Of a stretch of DNA of 64,000 bases, positions 38,565-46,845 are shown one piece after another. The translations under genes were made by a program, and so were the position numbers. The notes beneath the pieces are model-generated. The model was given only the letters and a program-made list of their open reading frames with translations, was not told the origin of the DNA and searched no databases. Source of the DNA: Pseudothioclava nitratireducens. GTDB taxonomy: Bacteria > Pseudomonadota > Alphaproteobacteria > Rhodobacterales > Rhodobacteraceae. The stretch's first letter is position 1; each line of letters begins with the position of its first letter. The DNA is taken from the NCBI RefSeq assembly GCF_029210495.1, contig NZ_JARGDK010000002.1, positions 124,001 to 188,000 on the forward strand, written 5' to 3'.

Positions 38565-38612
38565 GCACCGGTGACGAGATACAGGTCCGCGCGGCGGCGT
38601 GCAAGCGCCCTG

Positions 38613-40295
38613 CTACCGGCGTTTGCCAAGATTTGCCCGCGCCAGAACCCCGGTCGCCACCAGCCCCACCGCCATCACCAGAAGCGCGGCAGGGGCGGCA
38701 TCACCCAGATTCTCAAGGCTGGCCTTTTCATGCACACGCGTCGCCAGCGTCTCGTAGTTGAAGGGCCGCAGCAGCATCGTGGCAGGCAGCTCTTTCACGC
38801 AATCGACAAAGACCAGCAGCAGCGCGGACCCGACAGAACCACGCATCAGCGGCAGGTAAACCTCGCGCAGCGCCCCCCCCGCCGAACGCCCCAGCGAGCG
38901 CGCAGCCATGGGCAGGCTGGGTGAAATCCGCCCGAAGGCACTGTCGGCGGCGCCCTGCGCGATCGCAAAGAAGCGCACGATATAGGCCAGCACAATGGCC
39001 AGCGCCGATCCGGTCAGCAACAGGCCCGGATCATAGCCGGTGAGCGCCAGCACCGTATCGGCCAGCCGGTGATCGAGCGCGGCCAGCGGCATCAGGATGC
39101 CGACCGCCAACACCGCCCCCGGCGCGGCATAACCCAAGGTCGTGAAGGGCAGCACCACGCGGGGCAGCTTGCGCCCCGTCATCCGTACCCCATAGACCAT
39201 GAACAGCGAGGCCAGAACCGTCAGCACCGCCGCGATCCCCCCCACGGTCACCGTGTGCCAAAGCGCGCGGATCAGGCCGGGGCCAAACCACGCCTCGGGA
39301 TTTTGCAACGCATAGAGCGTAATGACCGAAACCGGCAGGCCAAAGCCCATCGCAAAGGGCGCGGCGCAGAGACCAAAGGCGATCCAACCCGCGGCCCCCT
39401 TGATCGGCATCCGTGCAATCGGGCGCGGCTGGCGGGCGGATTGGTAATAGCGCGAATGGCGGCGCGAAATCTTTTCCAGCGCCAGCAACGCAAAAACGAT
39501 CCCAAGGATCACCACCGCGATCTGCGCCGCACCCCCGGCGTTACCCGCCTCCAGCCAAGTCGTGAAAATGCCCGTGGTCAGGGTCTGGACGCCGAAATAA
39601 TCGACCACCCCGAAGTCCGCGACCGTTTCCATCATCGCAATCGCCGCGCCCGCCGCGATGGCGGGGCGCGCCAGCGGCAGGCCCACCCGCCAGAACAGCC
39701 CGAAAGGCCCCGCACCAAGCGCACGCGCGACCTCGAAACTGCCGCCCGATTGCTCGCGGAAGGCCGCGCGCGAGAGCAAGTAAACATAGGGGTAAAGCGA
39801 CGCCGAAAGCACGATCACCGCCGCCCAGCGCGAGCGCACCTGCGGGAACCAGTAGTCGCGCGCCGTCGTCCAGCCAAAGGCCTCGCGCATCGCGCCCTGA
39901 ACCGGGCCGGAATAATCGAGGAAATCCACCAGCGCATAGGCGCCTACATAAGCCGGAATCGCCAGTGGCAACAGCAGCAGCCATTCCAGCCAGGCCGAGC
40001 CCGGAAAGCGATACATCGAGATCAGCCACGCCGAGCCCGCCCCGATCGCCGCCGACAAAAGCCCGACCCCGCCCGCCAGAATCGCCGTATTGCCCAGATA
40101 GCGCGGCAGCGTCGTCGAGATCAGATGCGGCCAGATATTCTCGGTCGGGTTGAGGGCAATCCAGATCACCGCCAGAATCGGCGCAACGACCAGAAGCGCG
40201 ATCACCACCGCTCCCGCCGACCAAAGCCCGCTGCCCGACTGGCGCAGACCCGTCGATCCGGCACTGATGGCGGCGCTGTTGGACGGGTTTGACAT
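38613..40295 (-). CDS. ABC transporter permease, ferric iron (FbpB)-like, two fused halves
   Basis: 560 residues with about twelve membrane segments, i.e. two six-segment halves, each with an EAA-like loop (FEVARALGAGPFGLFWRVGLP and MAARSLGRSAGGALREVYLP). This arrangement fits FbpB/SfuB ferric permeases. ATG 40295 follows GGAAGAG. Neither a binding protein nor an ATPase is adjacent; the closest ATPase of this type is at 2717-3826. Substrate inference is by family only. Confidence 0.85.
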   Translation of the reverse strand: MSNPSNSAAISAGSTGLRQSGSGLWSAGAVVIALLVVAPILAVIWIALNPTENIWPHLISTTLPRYLGNTAILAGGVGLLSAAIGAGSAWLISMYRFPGSAWLEWLLLLPLAIPAYVGAYALVDFLDYSGPVQGAMREAFGWTTARDYWFPQVRSRWAAVIVLSASLYPYVYLLSRAAFREQSGGSFEVARALGAGPFGLFWRVGLPLARPAIAAGAAIAMMETVADFGVVDYFGVQTLTTGIFTTWLEAGNAGGAAQIAVVILGIVFALLALEKISRRHSRYYQSARQPRPIARMPIKGAAGWIAFGLCAAPFAMGFGLPVSVITLYALQNPEAWFGPGLIRALWHTVTVGGIAAVLTVLASLFMVYGVRMTGRKLPRVVLPFTTLGYAAPGAVLAVGILMPLAALDHRLADTVLALTGYDPGLLLTGSALAIVLAYIVRFFAIAQGAADSAFGRISPSLPMAARSLGRSAGGALREVYLPLMRGSVGSALLLVFVDCVKELPATMLLRPFNYETLATRVHEKASLENLGDAAPAALLVMAVGLVATGVLARANLGKRR

Positions 40296-40404
40296 TGCCT
40301 GACTCTTCCTATCGGATTCCACCACCCCGCTTAACCCGAAAGCGGTTTGCCTGTCCAGAAAAGCCCATATACTGTGCGACAAAACAAAACAGGACAGAGA
40401 TCCG

Positions 40405-41280
40405 ATGCAGGTGGTTTACCATTTGGGGGCGCATTCCACGGATGAGGATGGCATCGTCCGTGCCCTCGCAGCCAATCGTGCGGCTCTGGCCGAACGCAAT
40501 ATCATCGTGCCCCACCCGAAACGCTATCGGCTTGTGTTGCGCGATGCGTTGCTGGCGCTGCGAGGCGGCCCGGCCGATATGGCCACGCAAGATACCGTTC
40601 TCGCCGCATGTTCCGACAGCGATCACGTGGATCGGCTGATCTTCAGCCATGAATTCTTTCTTTGCGTACCCGAACGCGTCATCACCGAGCAGGGCTTTTA
40701 TGTGATGGTGCCGGACAAGCTTCAGCCGCTGGCGAATATCTTCCCCGAGGCCGAGACCGAATTTCACATGGCGCTCATCAATCCGGCCACGCTGGTGCAT
40801 GCGCTGGTCCGCCGCCAGCCCGATCGCAGCTATGAGGACGTGATGCAGGGGCAGGACCCACTCCGCCTGCGTTGGGCGCCGATAGTGCGGCAAATGGTCG
40901 AGAAAGCCGGCGGCCGCAAGCTCGTGCTGTGGTGCAACGAGGACCTGCCAATGATCTGGCCCGAGGTGATCCGCCGTGTCGGCGGTGTCCCGCCCGATAT
41001 GCCGATGGCGGGAGAGGATGCGATTCTCGAACGGATCATGACGCCCGAGGGGCTCAAGCGGCTGCGCAGCTATCTCGCCTCGCACCCGCCGCAATCGGTC
41101 ACCCAGCGGCGCAAGATCGCGTCGGCCTTTCTCGACAAGTTCGTCAAACCCGAGGAGGTCGAGGTCGAACTTCCCCTGCCCGGCTGGACCGACGAGCTGG
41201 TCGATGACATCTCGGCGCTTTACGACCTGGACGTGGCCGAGATCATGGAGATGCCGGGCGTGGAGTTCATCGCGCCCTGA
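40405..41280 (+). CDS. Conserved protein with degenerate sulfotransferase-like N-terminus
   Basis: 291 residues, soluble. The opening QVVYHLGAHSTDEDGIVRAL recalls the HIGAHKTGTTSLQ phosphosulfate loop of bacterial sulfotransferases, but the key Lys/Arg-Thr/Ser-Gly-Thr/Ser residues are changed, so catalysis by that route is doubtful. The rest has no motif I recognise. ATG 40405 follows AGGACAGAG. It stands alone between a permease gene and gapR. Confidence 0.75.
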   Translation: MQVVYHLGAHSTDEDGIVRALAANRAALAERNIIVPHPKRYRLVLRDALLALRGGPADMATQDTVLAACSDSDHVDRLIFSHEFFLCVPERVITEQGFYVMVPDKLQPLANIFPEAETEFHMALINPATLVHALVRRQPDRSYEDVMQGQDPLRLRWAPIVRQMVEKAGGRKLVLWCNEDLPMIWPEVIRRVGGVPPDMPMAGEDAILERIMTPEGLKRLRSYLASHPPQSVTQRRKIASAFLDKFVKPEEVEVELPLPGWTDELVDDISALYDLDVAEIMEMPGVEFIAP

Positions 41281-41290
41281 TCCCGCAATG

Positions 41291-41324
41291 AAAAACGCCC
41301 CGCTGCGTGTCGCAGAGGGGCGTT
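41291..41324 (-). terminator. Rho-independent terminator of gapR
   Basis: Outer stem AACGCCCC (41294-41301) with GGGGCGTT (41317-41324), inner stem CTGCG (41303-41307) with CGCAG (41311-41315). On the minus strand a run TTTTT follows. It lies 43 bases past the gapR stop and also faces the convergent upstream gene. Confidence 0.88.
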
Positions 41325-41367
41325 GCATCCGGCGGCCCAAGCATGCGCGGGCCGAGGCGCGGTCCGA

Positions 41368-41619
41368 TCACTCCATCCCGAGTGCGGCCTTGTAGGTCTC
41401 GAGGATCGCTTCCTCCTCGGCCACGTCGTTCTTGTCGCGCTTGCGCAGTGCCACGATCTTCTTGATGACCTTGGTGTCATAGCCACGCGCCTTGGCTTCG
41501 GACATGATGTCCTTTTGCTGCTCGGCGATATCCTTCTTCTCGGCCTCGAGGCTTTCAAATTGCTCGATGAACTGGCGCAGCTCGTCGGCGGCCACGGCGT
41601 AGACGGCGTCATTGGGCAT
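41368..41619 (-). CDS. gapR: DUF2312 nucleoid protein GapR
   Basis: 83 residues. DELRQFIEQFESLEAEKKDI and GYDTKVIKKIVALRKRDKND are the DUF2312 signature. Caulobacter GapR of this family binds overtwisted, AT-rich DNA ahead of replication forks and stimulates topoisomerases. ATG 41619 follows GAGGAGAG; the in-frame stretch upstream is not coding. Confidence 0.93.
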   Translation of the reverse strand: MPNDAVYAVAADELRQFIEQFESLEAEKKDIAEQQKDIMSEAKARGYDTKVIKKIVALRKRDKNDVAEEEAILETYKAALGME

Positions 41620-41793
41620 GGGGCTCTCCTCGGTTCCGGTGTTGTGCTTGTGACTAAGGCTTTGCGCGGCGGGCTTCAAGCACCCATCGCGCCGAACGTG
41701 GGGCATCGCGCAGGGGCGCGGCAAAGCCTTGCCAGCGCCGCGCCAAACCGCTAGGCCCCCAACGACGAAGACGCGCAGCGCGGGAGACTGAAC

Positions 41794-42009
41794 ATGGAGC
41801 TTCTGATCTGGATCGGGGCGGCGGTGACGCTGATCGGCATCGGCGCGATCCTGTGGTCGATCCTGCAAGTGGCCAAGGCCAAACGCGCTGGCCTCGATGA
41901 CGAGGCCCTGCGCGGTCAGCTTCAGCGCATGGTCACCATCAATCTGGGCGCGTTCCTGCTTTCGGCGCTCGGGCTGATCATGGTGGTCGCCGGCATCTTC
42001 CTGTCCTGA
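41794..42009 (+). CDS. Small two-segment membrane protein
   Basis: 71 residues. Membrane segments at about 4-24 and 46-68 flank a short basic-acidic loop (QVAKAKRAGLDDEALRGQLQ). RBS GGGAGACTG precedes ATG. No family name comes to mind; similar small proteins are common in Rhodobacterales. It converges with the FadJ-like gene. Confidence 0.7.
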   Translation: MELLIWIGAAVTLIGIGAILWSILQVAKAKRAGLDDEALRGQLQRMVTINLGAFLLSALGLIMVVAGIFLS

Positions 42010-42038
42010 GCCACGTCAGCCACGTCGCGCCCGCGGGC

Positions 42039-44054
42039 TTAGCCGGTGATATCGGCGAAATGCTTGCCGTTGCGGATCAGCACATCCCAAAGCGTAACCG
42101 GCGGCGGCGCGCCCTCATCGGCCAAGGCGCGCAGCCGCTTGCGCACCTGCAACAGCCCGGCCTCATCCGCCCAGAACAACGGCCCCCCGCGATAGCGCCC
42201 GAGGCCGAGAACGATCAGGGCCGCCAGATCGACATCCGAGGCCCGGTGCGCGCCCTCCGACTGAATGAGCGCCGCACCTTCCGCAGCCAACTCGGACATC
42301 ATGCGCGCCACTATTTCGGGGGCGCCAAGGCGACGCGGCGCGATCCCCGCCTCCTCGCGCAGCACCGACAGGGTCTCGGCCAGATCCGGCGCCGGGCCGA
42401 GATTGGTCTCCCCCGACCAGACATAGCTGCCCAACTCCGTCGCACGCCCTGACTGCCCGGCAAGGAGCAGATAGTTCAGATAAGGGCCCACAGCACGATG
42501 CGCGGCTTCGAGCCCCGCCACGACGCGCGGCACACCGATCTCGTCGATCCGCCGCATCGGTCCAACCGCAAAGCCATAGGCCTCAAGCGCCTTATCCACG
42601 GCTTCGGGCGTGGCCCCCGCCATCACGCAGCGTTCGGCGGCATCGAAAAACGCGGCCTCCAGCCGGTCTGAAATACCTGGCCGCGCCCCGCCCCGGATCG
42701 ACACGACACCGGTGCGCGCCATGATCTGCCGCAGCCGATGGACATCGGCCGCCGCCATCTCAGCCCCCGGCAAGATCTCACGCAGGCTGCCCCGGCGGAT
42801 AAAACCGAGCTCATTCGCCCCGACCTCGACCCCGTCGAGCGCCAGGAGCGCGCCGGGCGCCCGCGCCGCGCGCAGTTCCGACGCAAGCGCCTCCGCTGTC
42901 TCCGTTTCGGCGGGCAGAACCGCCAGGATTGCCCCCGCCCCGGCCAAAGCCCCCGGCTCGGTGGCAAGGCTCAGACGGCCCATGATCTCGGCGAGCTGCG
43001 CCTCGGGCAGTGCCTCGCCCAGCCGCGCGGCAATCCGCTTGCGCGCCAGCTCCAGCCGGGTCTGCGCCTCGCCCGCATAAATCACCCGGTAGCCCGCGCG
43101 GATCAATGTCAGCGCCAGCATGTCACCCATATTCCAAAGCCCGACCGTCCCGCGCCAGCGCAGCGCCTCGGCATCGGGCACACCATAGCCCGGCACCACA
43201 GCCAACGCCCGCACGCCCGCATCGGCGTGCCGGAGCGCCCGCGTGCGCGGCTCGGCCAGCAGGTCCTCAAACGCAACCGCCTCGAAATCGAGCGCTTCTT
43301 CGAGCGGCAACAGCGCCGCCGCCTCCAGCACCTCGGCCACGCGTGCGGCAACCGGGGCCAGAACCGGGTCCGCCCCCGGCCCGGCGCGCGCCGCCGCCAT
43401 CTCGGCAAGATATTTGCCCGTATCGGCCAGCGCCGCCTGTGGGTCCGGCCCCACGCCATCGCCATTCGTCATCGCCTCAAGCGCCGTCGCGATCGCGGCG
43501 GTCTCTACGGTGCCGCCTCCCACCACCGCATCGCACAGCCCGCGCGCCATCGCGCCCTTCGCTTCGAGCACCCGCCCCTCGGTCACACAGGCGAACATCC
43601 GCGCCCCGCCGACACGCCGTGCGAGCCGCACCAGCGTGCCCGCTGCCGGAAATACGCCCAAGCCGAATTCCCGCATCACGAAGCGCGTTCCCGGAAGCGC
43701 AAGCCGCAGACGCGCGGCGGCCGCGAGGGCGAGCCCCCCGCCTGCAATCTGGCCCGCCAAAAGCGCCAGAACCGGCACCGGCAACCGTGCAAGCAGGTCC
43801 GCAATCTGCGCCAGCGGCACACCGGCACTCTCGGTGAAATCAGTGACCGGGTCCTCAGAGACAGGCCAGCCTTCAGGCCCCGCCCGCAAGATCACGGCTC
43901 GCGTCCCCGGCTCCTGCCCCACCAGTTCGATTGCCTTGGCCAGCCCGGCGCGAAGCTCCGCATCGAACCCGGCACGCGCACCATCGCGCCCCAGCGCCGA
44001 AAGCGTGATCGTGGCGACACCATCGCGCCGCTGAAGCTTCACCCGTCTTGTCAT
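42039..44054 (-). CDS. FadB/FadJ-like enoyl-CoA hydratase/3-hydroxyacyl-CoA dehydrogenase fusion, degenerate
   Basis: 671 residues in the order crotonase domain (about 1-190), linker, NAD-binding domain (from about 295), C-terminal dehydrogenase domains. Key residues are changed: the crotonase oxyanion loop is IAGGGLALAAAARL, lacking the first catalytic Glu, although Glu in FVMREFGLGVF remains; the NAD loop is GTVGLWNMGDMLAL instead of GxGxxG; the motif with the dehydrogenase His is not recognisable. The overall fold is clear, but activity in the usual beta-oxidation steps is doubtful. Neighbours give no pathway. Confidence 0.8.
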   Translation of the reverse strand: MTRRVKLQRRDGVATITLSALGRDGARAGFDAELRAGLAKAIELVGQEPGTRAVILRAGPEGWPVSEDPVTDFTESAGVPLAQIADLLARLPVPVLALLAGQIAGGGLALAAAARLRLALPGTRFVMREFGLGVFPAAGTLVRLARRVGGARMFACVTEGRVLEAKGAMARGLCDAVVGGGTVETAAIATALEAMTNGDGVGPDPQAALADTGKYLAEMAAARAGPGADPVLAPVAARVAEVLEAAALLPLEEALDFEAVAFEDLLAEPRTRALRHADAGVRALAVVPGYGVPDAEALRWRGTVGLWNMGDMLALTLIRAGYRVIYAGEAQTRLELARKRIAARLGEALPEAQLAEIMGRLSLATEPGALAGAGAILAVLPAETETAEALASELRAARAPGALLALDGVEVGANELGFIRRGSLREILPGAEMAAADVHRLRQIMARTGVVSIRGGARPGISDRLEAAFFDAAERCVMAGATPEAVDKALEAYGFAVGPMRRIDEIGVPRVVAGLEAAHRAVGPYLNYLLLAGQSGRATELGSYVWSGETNLGPAPDLAETLSVLREEAGIAPRRLGAPEIVARMMSELAAEGAALIQSEGAHRASDVDLAALIVLGLGRYRGGPLFWADEAGLLQVRKRLRALADEGAPPPVTLWDVLIRNGKHFADITG

Positions 44055-44152
44055 TCCGTATCCGCTCTTGCGGGCCGCGCCCGGTTCTCGGCGCTTGGCC
44101 TAGACCCGAGTTTACGGCCCCCGCGCGCACAGGCAACGCCCAATTGCAGCGC

Positions 44153-44476
44153 TCAGGCCCCCGGCGCGTGATCGCGGCAGAAAGGCGTCGCCGGCAACAG
44201 ATCGAGCCGATCTTCGCTGATCTGCTCGCCACAGGTGACGCAATAGCCATATTCGCCCTCTTCCATCCGGGCGAAGGCTGCTTCGATCATGCGCAATTCC
44301 TGCCGCGCGGCGTCGCCAAGGTCATGGAGCACCTCGTCGCCCTCGCGCTCGGTCGCCATTTCTTCCCAATCCTTGGCCTCATGGCTCTCGAATTCGTCTT
44401 CGATCTGGTCGATCCGTTCGAGCAATTGCGCCTTGCGTTGCTCCAGCTCCTGACGCCGTTCTGCTTCGGATTTCAT
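44153..44476 (-). CDS. DksA/TraR family C4-type zinc finger protein
   Basis: 107 residues. A coiled coil with AKDWEEMATEREGDEVLHDL is followed by a finger with C79, C82, C100 and His103 (YGYCVTCGEQISEDR and TPFCRDH). It is shorter than DksA and lacks the DxxDxA tip, so it is likely a TraR-like regulator of RNA polymerase. ATG 44476 follows GAGGAGGAAG. It complements the zinc-less DksA at 13095. Confidence 0.9.
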   Translation of the reverse strand: MKSEAERRQELEQRKAQLLERIDQIEDEFESHEAKDWEEMATEREGDEVLHDLGDAARQELRMIEAAFARMEEGEYGYCVTCGEQISEDRLDLLPATPFCRDHAPGA

Positions 44477-44631
44477 GGCTTCCTCCTCGCGATACCTCAT
44501 CTAGAACCCTCGCGCGGAAATCCTCCTTGATGCAAGTCAAACATCTTGCCGCGCGCACCGACGTGACGCTACCTTCGCGCGACGAGCCCGCGTCAAAGGG
44601 AGCGGCGCGGCCTCGCAGAGTGGGAGATGAC

Positions 44632-45057
44632 ATGGAACAGGACTGGATCTGGGGCCTCGTCGGAGGCCTGATGATCGGCGCGGGTGCGGCGGTCTATCTG
44701 CTCATCAACGGGCGGATCATGGGAGCGAGCGGCATTCTGGGCGGGCTCATAGACGGCAGCGGGCGCGACAGCACCTCGGAGCGCGTGGCTTTTCTGGGAG
44801 GTCTGGTGGCAATCCCGCCGCTGATCGTGCCGCTTTATCAGGTTGTGGATACGCAGGTCAGTTCCAACATCGCGGTGCTGGTGATCGCCGGGCTTCTGGT
44901 CGGAATCGGCACCCGGATCGCCAATGGCTGCACCTCGGGGCACGGGGTCTGCGGCATCTCGCGCTTCTCGCTGCGCGGCATCACGGCGACCGCCTTCTAC
45001 CTGTTGGGCGGCGGGCTGGCGCTGGCCATCGGGCGACACGTGCTGGGAGTGATCTGA
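44632..45057 (+). CDS. YeeE/YedE family transporter, N-terminal half
   Basis: 141 residues with about four membrane segments. [20 protein letters not shown] is the conserved cysteine motif of YeeE/YedE (TsuA-like) sulfur-compound transporters. ATG 44632 follows GGGAGATGAC. Its stop overlaps the start of the partner half (TGATG), so the two are made together and likely form one transporter. Confidence 0.92.
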   Translation: MEQDWIWGLVGGLMIGAGAAVYLLINGRIMGASGILGGLIDGSGRDSTSERVAFLGGLVAIPPLIVPLYQVVDTQVSSNIAVLVIAGLLVGIGTRIANGCTSGHGVCGISRFSLRGITATAFYLLGGGLALAIGRHVLGVI

Positions 45058-45500
45058 TGCGAAATTTCTTTGCCTTTCTGTCTGGTGGCCTGTTCGGCGC
45101 GGGCCTTCTCGTCGCGGGGATGGTGGACACCAAAAAGGTACAGGGCTGGCTCGACGTGTTCGGCGCATGGGACCCGACGCTGGCCTTCGTGCTCGCAGGG
45201 GCGGTGGGCGTGATGATGGTGGTCTGGCCGTTCGCCAATCGCCGCGAGCGGACCCTTATCGGCCTGCCGATGCCGGAAAAGCCGCCGCGGCTCGTGGACC
45301 GCAATCTGGTGCTCGGTTCGCTGCTTTTCGGGGCGGGCTGGGGCATTGCCGGGCTCTGCCCCGGTCCGGCGCTCGGCTCCCTGTCCTTTGGTGGCTGGCA
45401 AGGCTGGCTCTTTGTGATCGCGATGGGCATGGGCATGGCCGTGGCCCCCGCCATTCGCGCACAGCTCGACAGGCTCGACCCTGCCCCGGAAGATGGTTGA
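45057..45500 (+). CDS. YeeE/YedE family transporter, C-terminal half
   Basis: 147 residues with about four membrane segments. GAGWGIAGLCPGPALGSLSF holds the second conserved cysteine motif. In larger family members both halves are fused; here they are separate, a known variant. Thiosulfate import is the best-studied role of the family; the substrate here is unproven. Confidence 0.92.
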   Translation: MRNFFAFLSGGLFGAGLLVAGMVDTKKVQGWLDVFGAWDPTLAFVLAGAVGVMMVVWPFANRRERTLIGLPMPEKPPRLVDRNLVLGSLLFGAGWGIAGLCPGPALGSLSFGGWQGWLFVIAMGMGMAVAPAIRAQLDRLDPAPEDG

Positions 45501-45512
45501 GGCCGGGCAATC

Positions 45513-46781
45513 CTATCCCCCCGCCCCGCGCAGGGGCGCGGGGGGTTCCCCTTCCTCCTCGGCGCCGAACCCGTCAAGCGCAAGGCCAAGCGGGGGCAAT
45601 CCCCCATCCTCGTCCGAGAACCCATCCAACCCGCCAAATCCCATCTCCAGACCCGAAGCATCGCCGCCCAGCTCATCGCCCGGCAGCGGGTCATAAGCTG
45701 ACGAATTCGGGTCCCCCATGCCGCCAAGCTGACCGAGATCGGGCATCATCTCGGGGTCGATCGTGGGGAAAGGGGAACGGCCCGGCTCCATCTCGCGCGG
45801 GTCGCGCTTGCGTGGCGCAAGATCGGGCAACAAGGTTCCCTCCTCCTGCCGGTCGATCAACCGCACAGCCCGCATACCGCCATGCTGGCCCAGACGCGCC
45901 CGCACGAGGAGCCGCCGTCCGACCCCTTCGATCCGCAAATCCTCAAGCGCCTGAAGCGAGATCGGGATCTTCTCCCCCGCCTTGAACGCCATCACGGCGG
46001 CAAGGGGCAACGTCACCCGGTGCAGCACCGCCTCAATCGTCGCGGGCGCATTCAGCACCGCCTGTTCAAGCTGATCGTGCCACTCGGCCTCTGCCGCGCG
46101 CGCGGCCTCTTCGAGCGCGGCGGCGCCGCCTTCCACGACGCCCGTCCCGGCCCGTGCCGGACGCGGCCGCGCGCCCCGCCCGGTTGCAGGCACCACCCAA
46201 AGCAGCGTGCCCTCCCGTTCCCCGCCCGGGCCAAAGCCAAGCTCCGCCGTCCAGACGCGATAGGAAATATCCTCGAACATGAGACCCAGCGGGCGCGGAT
46301 CATCGAGATAAGAGCCGTAGCGAAAGCCCCCCGCCCAAACCAACGCCTCATGGCTGGCCAGCGCCTCCTCCACCGAGATCAGGACCCCGTCGACAAACTC
46401 CGCGACCATGGCCGCATCGATCCGGGTCGGACGGCGCGGCGCGGGCGCGGCCTTGGCCAACCGTCCCATTGTCTGCATTTCGATCAGTGCCGAGAGCGTG
46501 GCGGGCGGGATCACCATCAGCCCCAGCCCCTCCTGCGGGCCCTCGATCACGGCGAGCATCGAGAGGTCCTCAAGCACCTCGGGCAAATCGGCCAGGGTCA
46601 TCCGGGCCTCGCGCAGCGCGCGCACCTGAAGTGGCAGGCCCATCTGCTCTTGCGCGACTTTGGCCAAGGCCTGCCCCAACGCGCGTTCGGCGGATACAGG
46701 CGGGCTGTCCGCGGCGGATTTCCCCGCCTCGGCCTTCTTGCGCAACAATGTCTTGTCCTGCGCTGCTGCCATCCCGTCCAT
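45513..46781 (-). CDS. FliM/FliN-type flagellar switch-like (SpoA domain) protein
   Basis: 422 residues. The middle part, about residues 250-325, reads APATIEAVLHRVTLPLAAVM and then KAGEKIPISLQALEDLRIEG and RARLGQHGGMRAVRLI, a SpoA-type beta domain as in FliN and the C-terminus of FliM. The remainder is helical, and the C-terminal 100 residues are glycine/aspartate-rich and probably disordered. Other flagellar genes are absent here. Two start codons (46781, 46772) are possible. Role inferred as motor-switch related or type III secretion related. Confidence 0.72.
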   Translation of the reverse strand: MDGMAAAQDKTLLRKKAEAGKSAADSPPVSAERALGQALAKVAQEQMGLPLQVRALREARMTLADLPEVLEDLSMLAVIEGPQEGLGLMVIPPATLSALIEMQTMGRLAKAAPAPRRPTRIDAAMVAEFVDGVLISVEEALASHEALVWAGGFRYGSYLDDPRPLGLMFEDISYRVWTAELGFGPGGEREGTLLWVVPATGRGARPRPARAGTGVVEGGAAALEEAARAAEAEWHDQLEQAVLNAPATIEAVLHRVTLPLAAVMAFKAGEKIPISLQALEDLRIEGVGRRLLVRARLGQHGGMRAVRLIDRQEEGTLLPDLAPRKRDPREMEPGRSPFPTIDPEMMPDLGQLGGMGDPNSSAYDPLPGDELGGDASGLEMGFGGLDGFSDEDGGLPPLGLALDGFGAEEEGEPPAPLRGAGG

Positions 46782-46845
46782 CCCGGCCCGATGGGGCCTG
46801 TTGAGACAGGAATCGCAGATCAAGGTTTACAAAACGTTGAGACTC

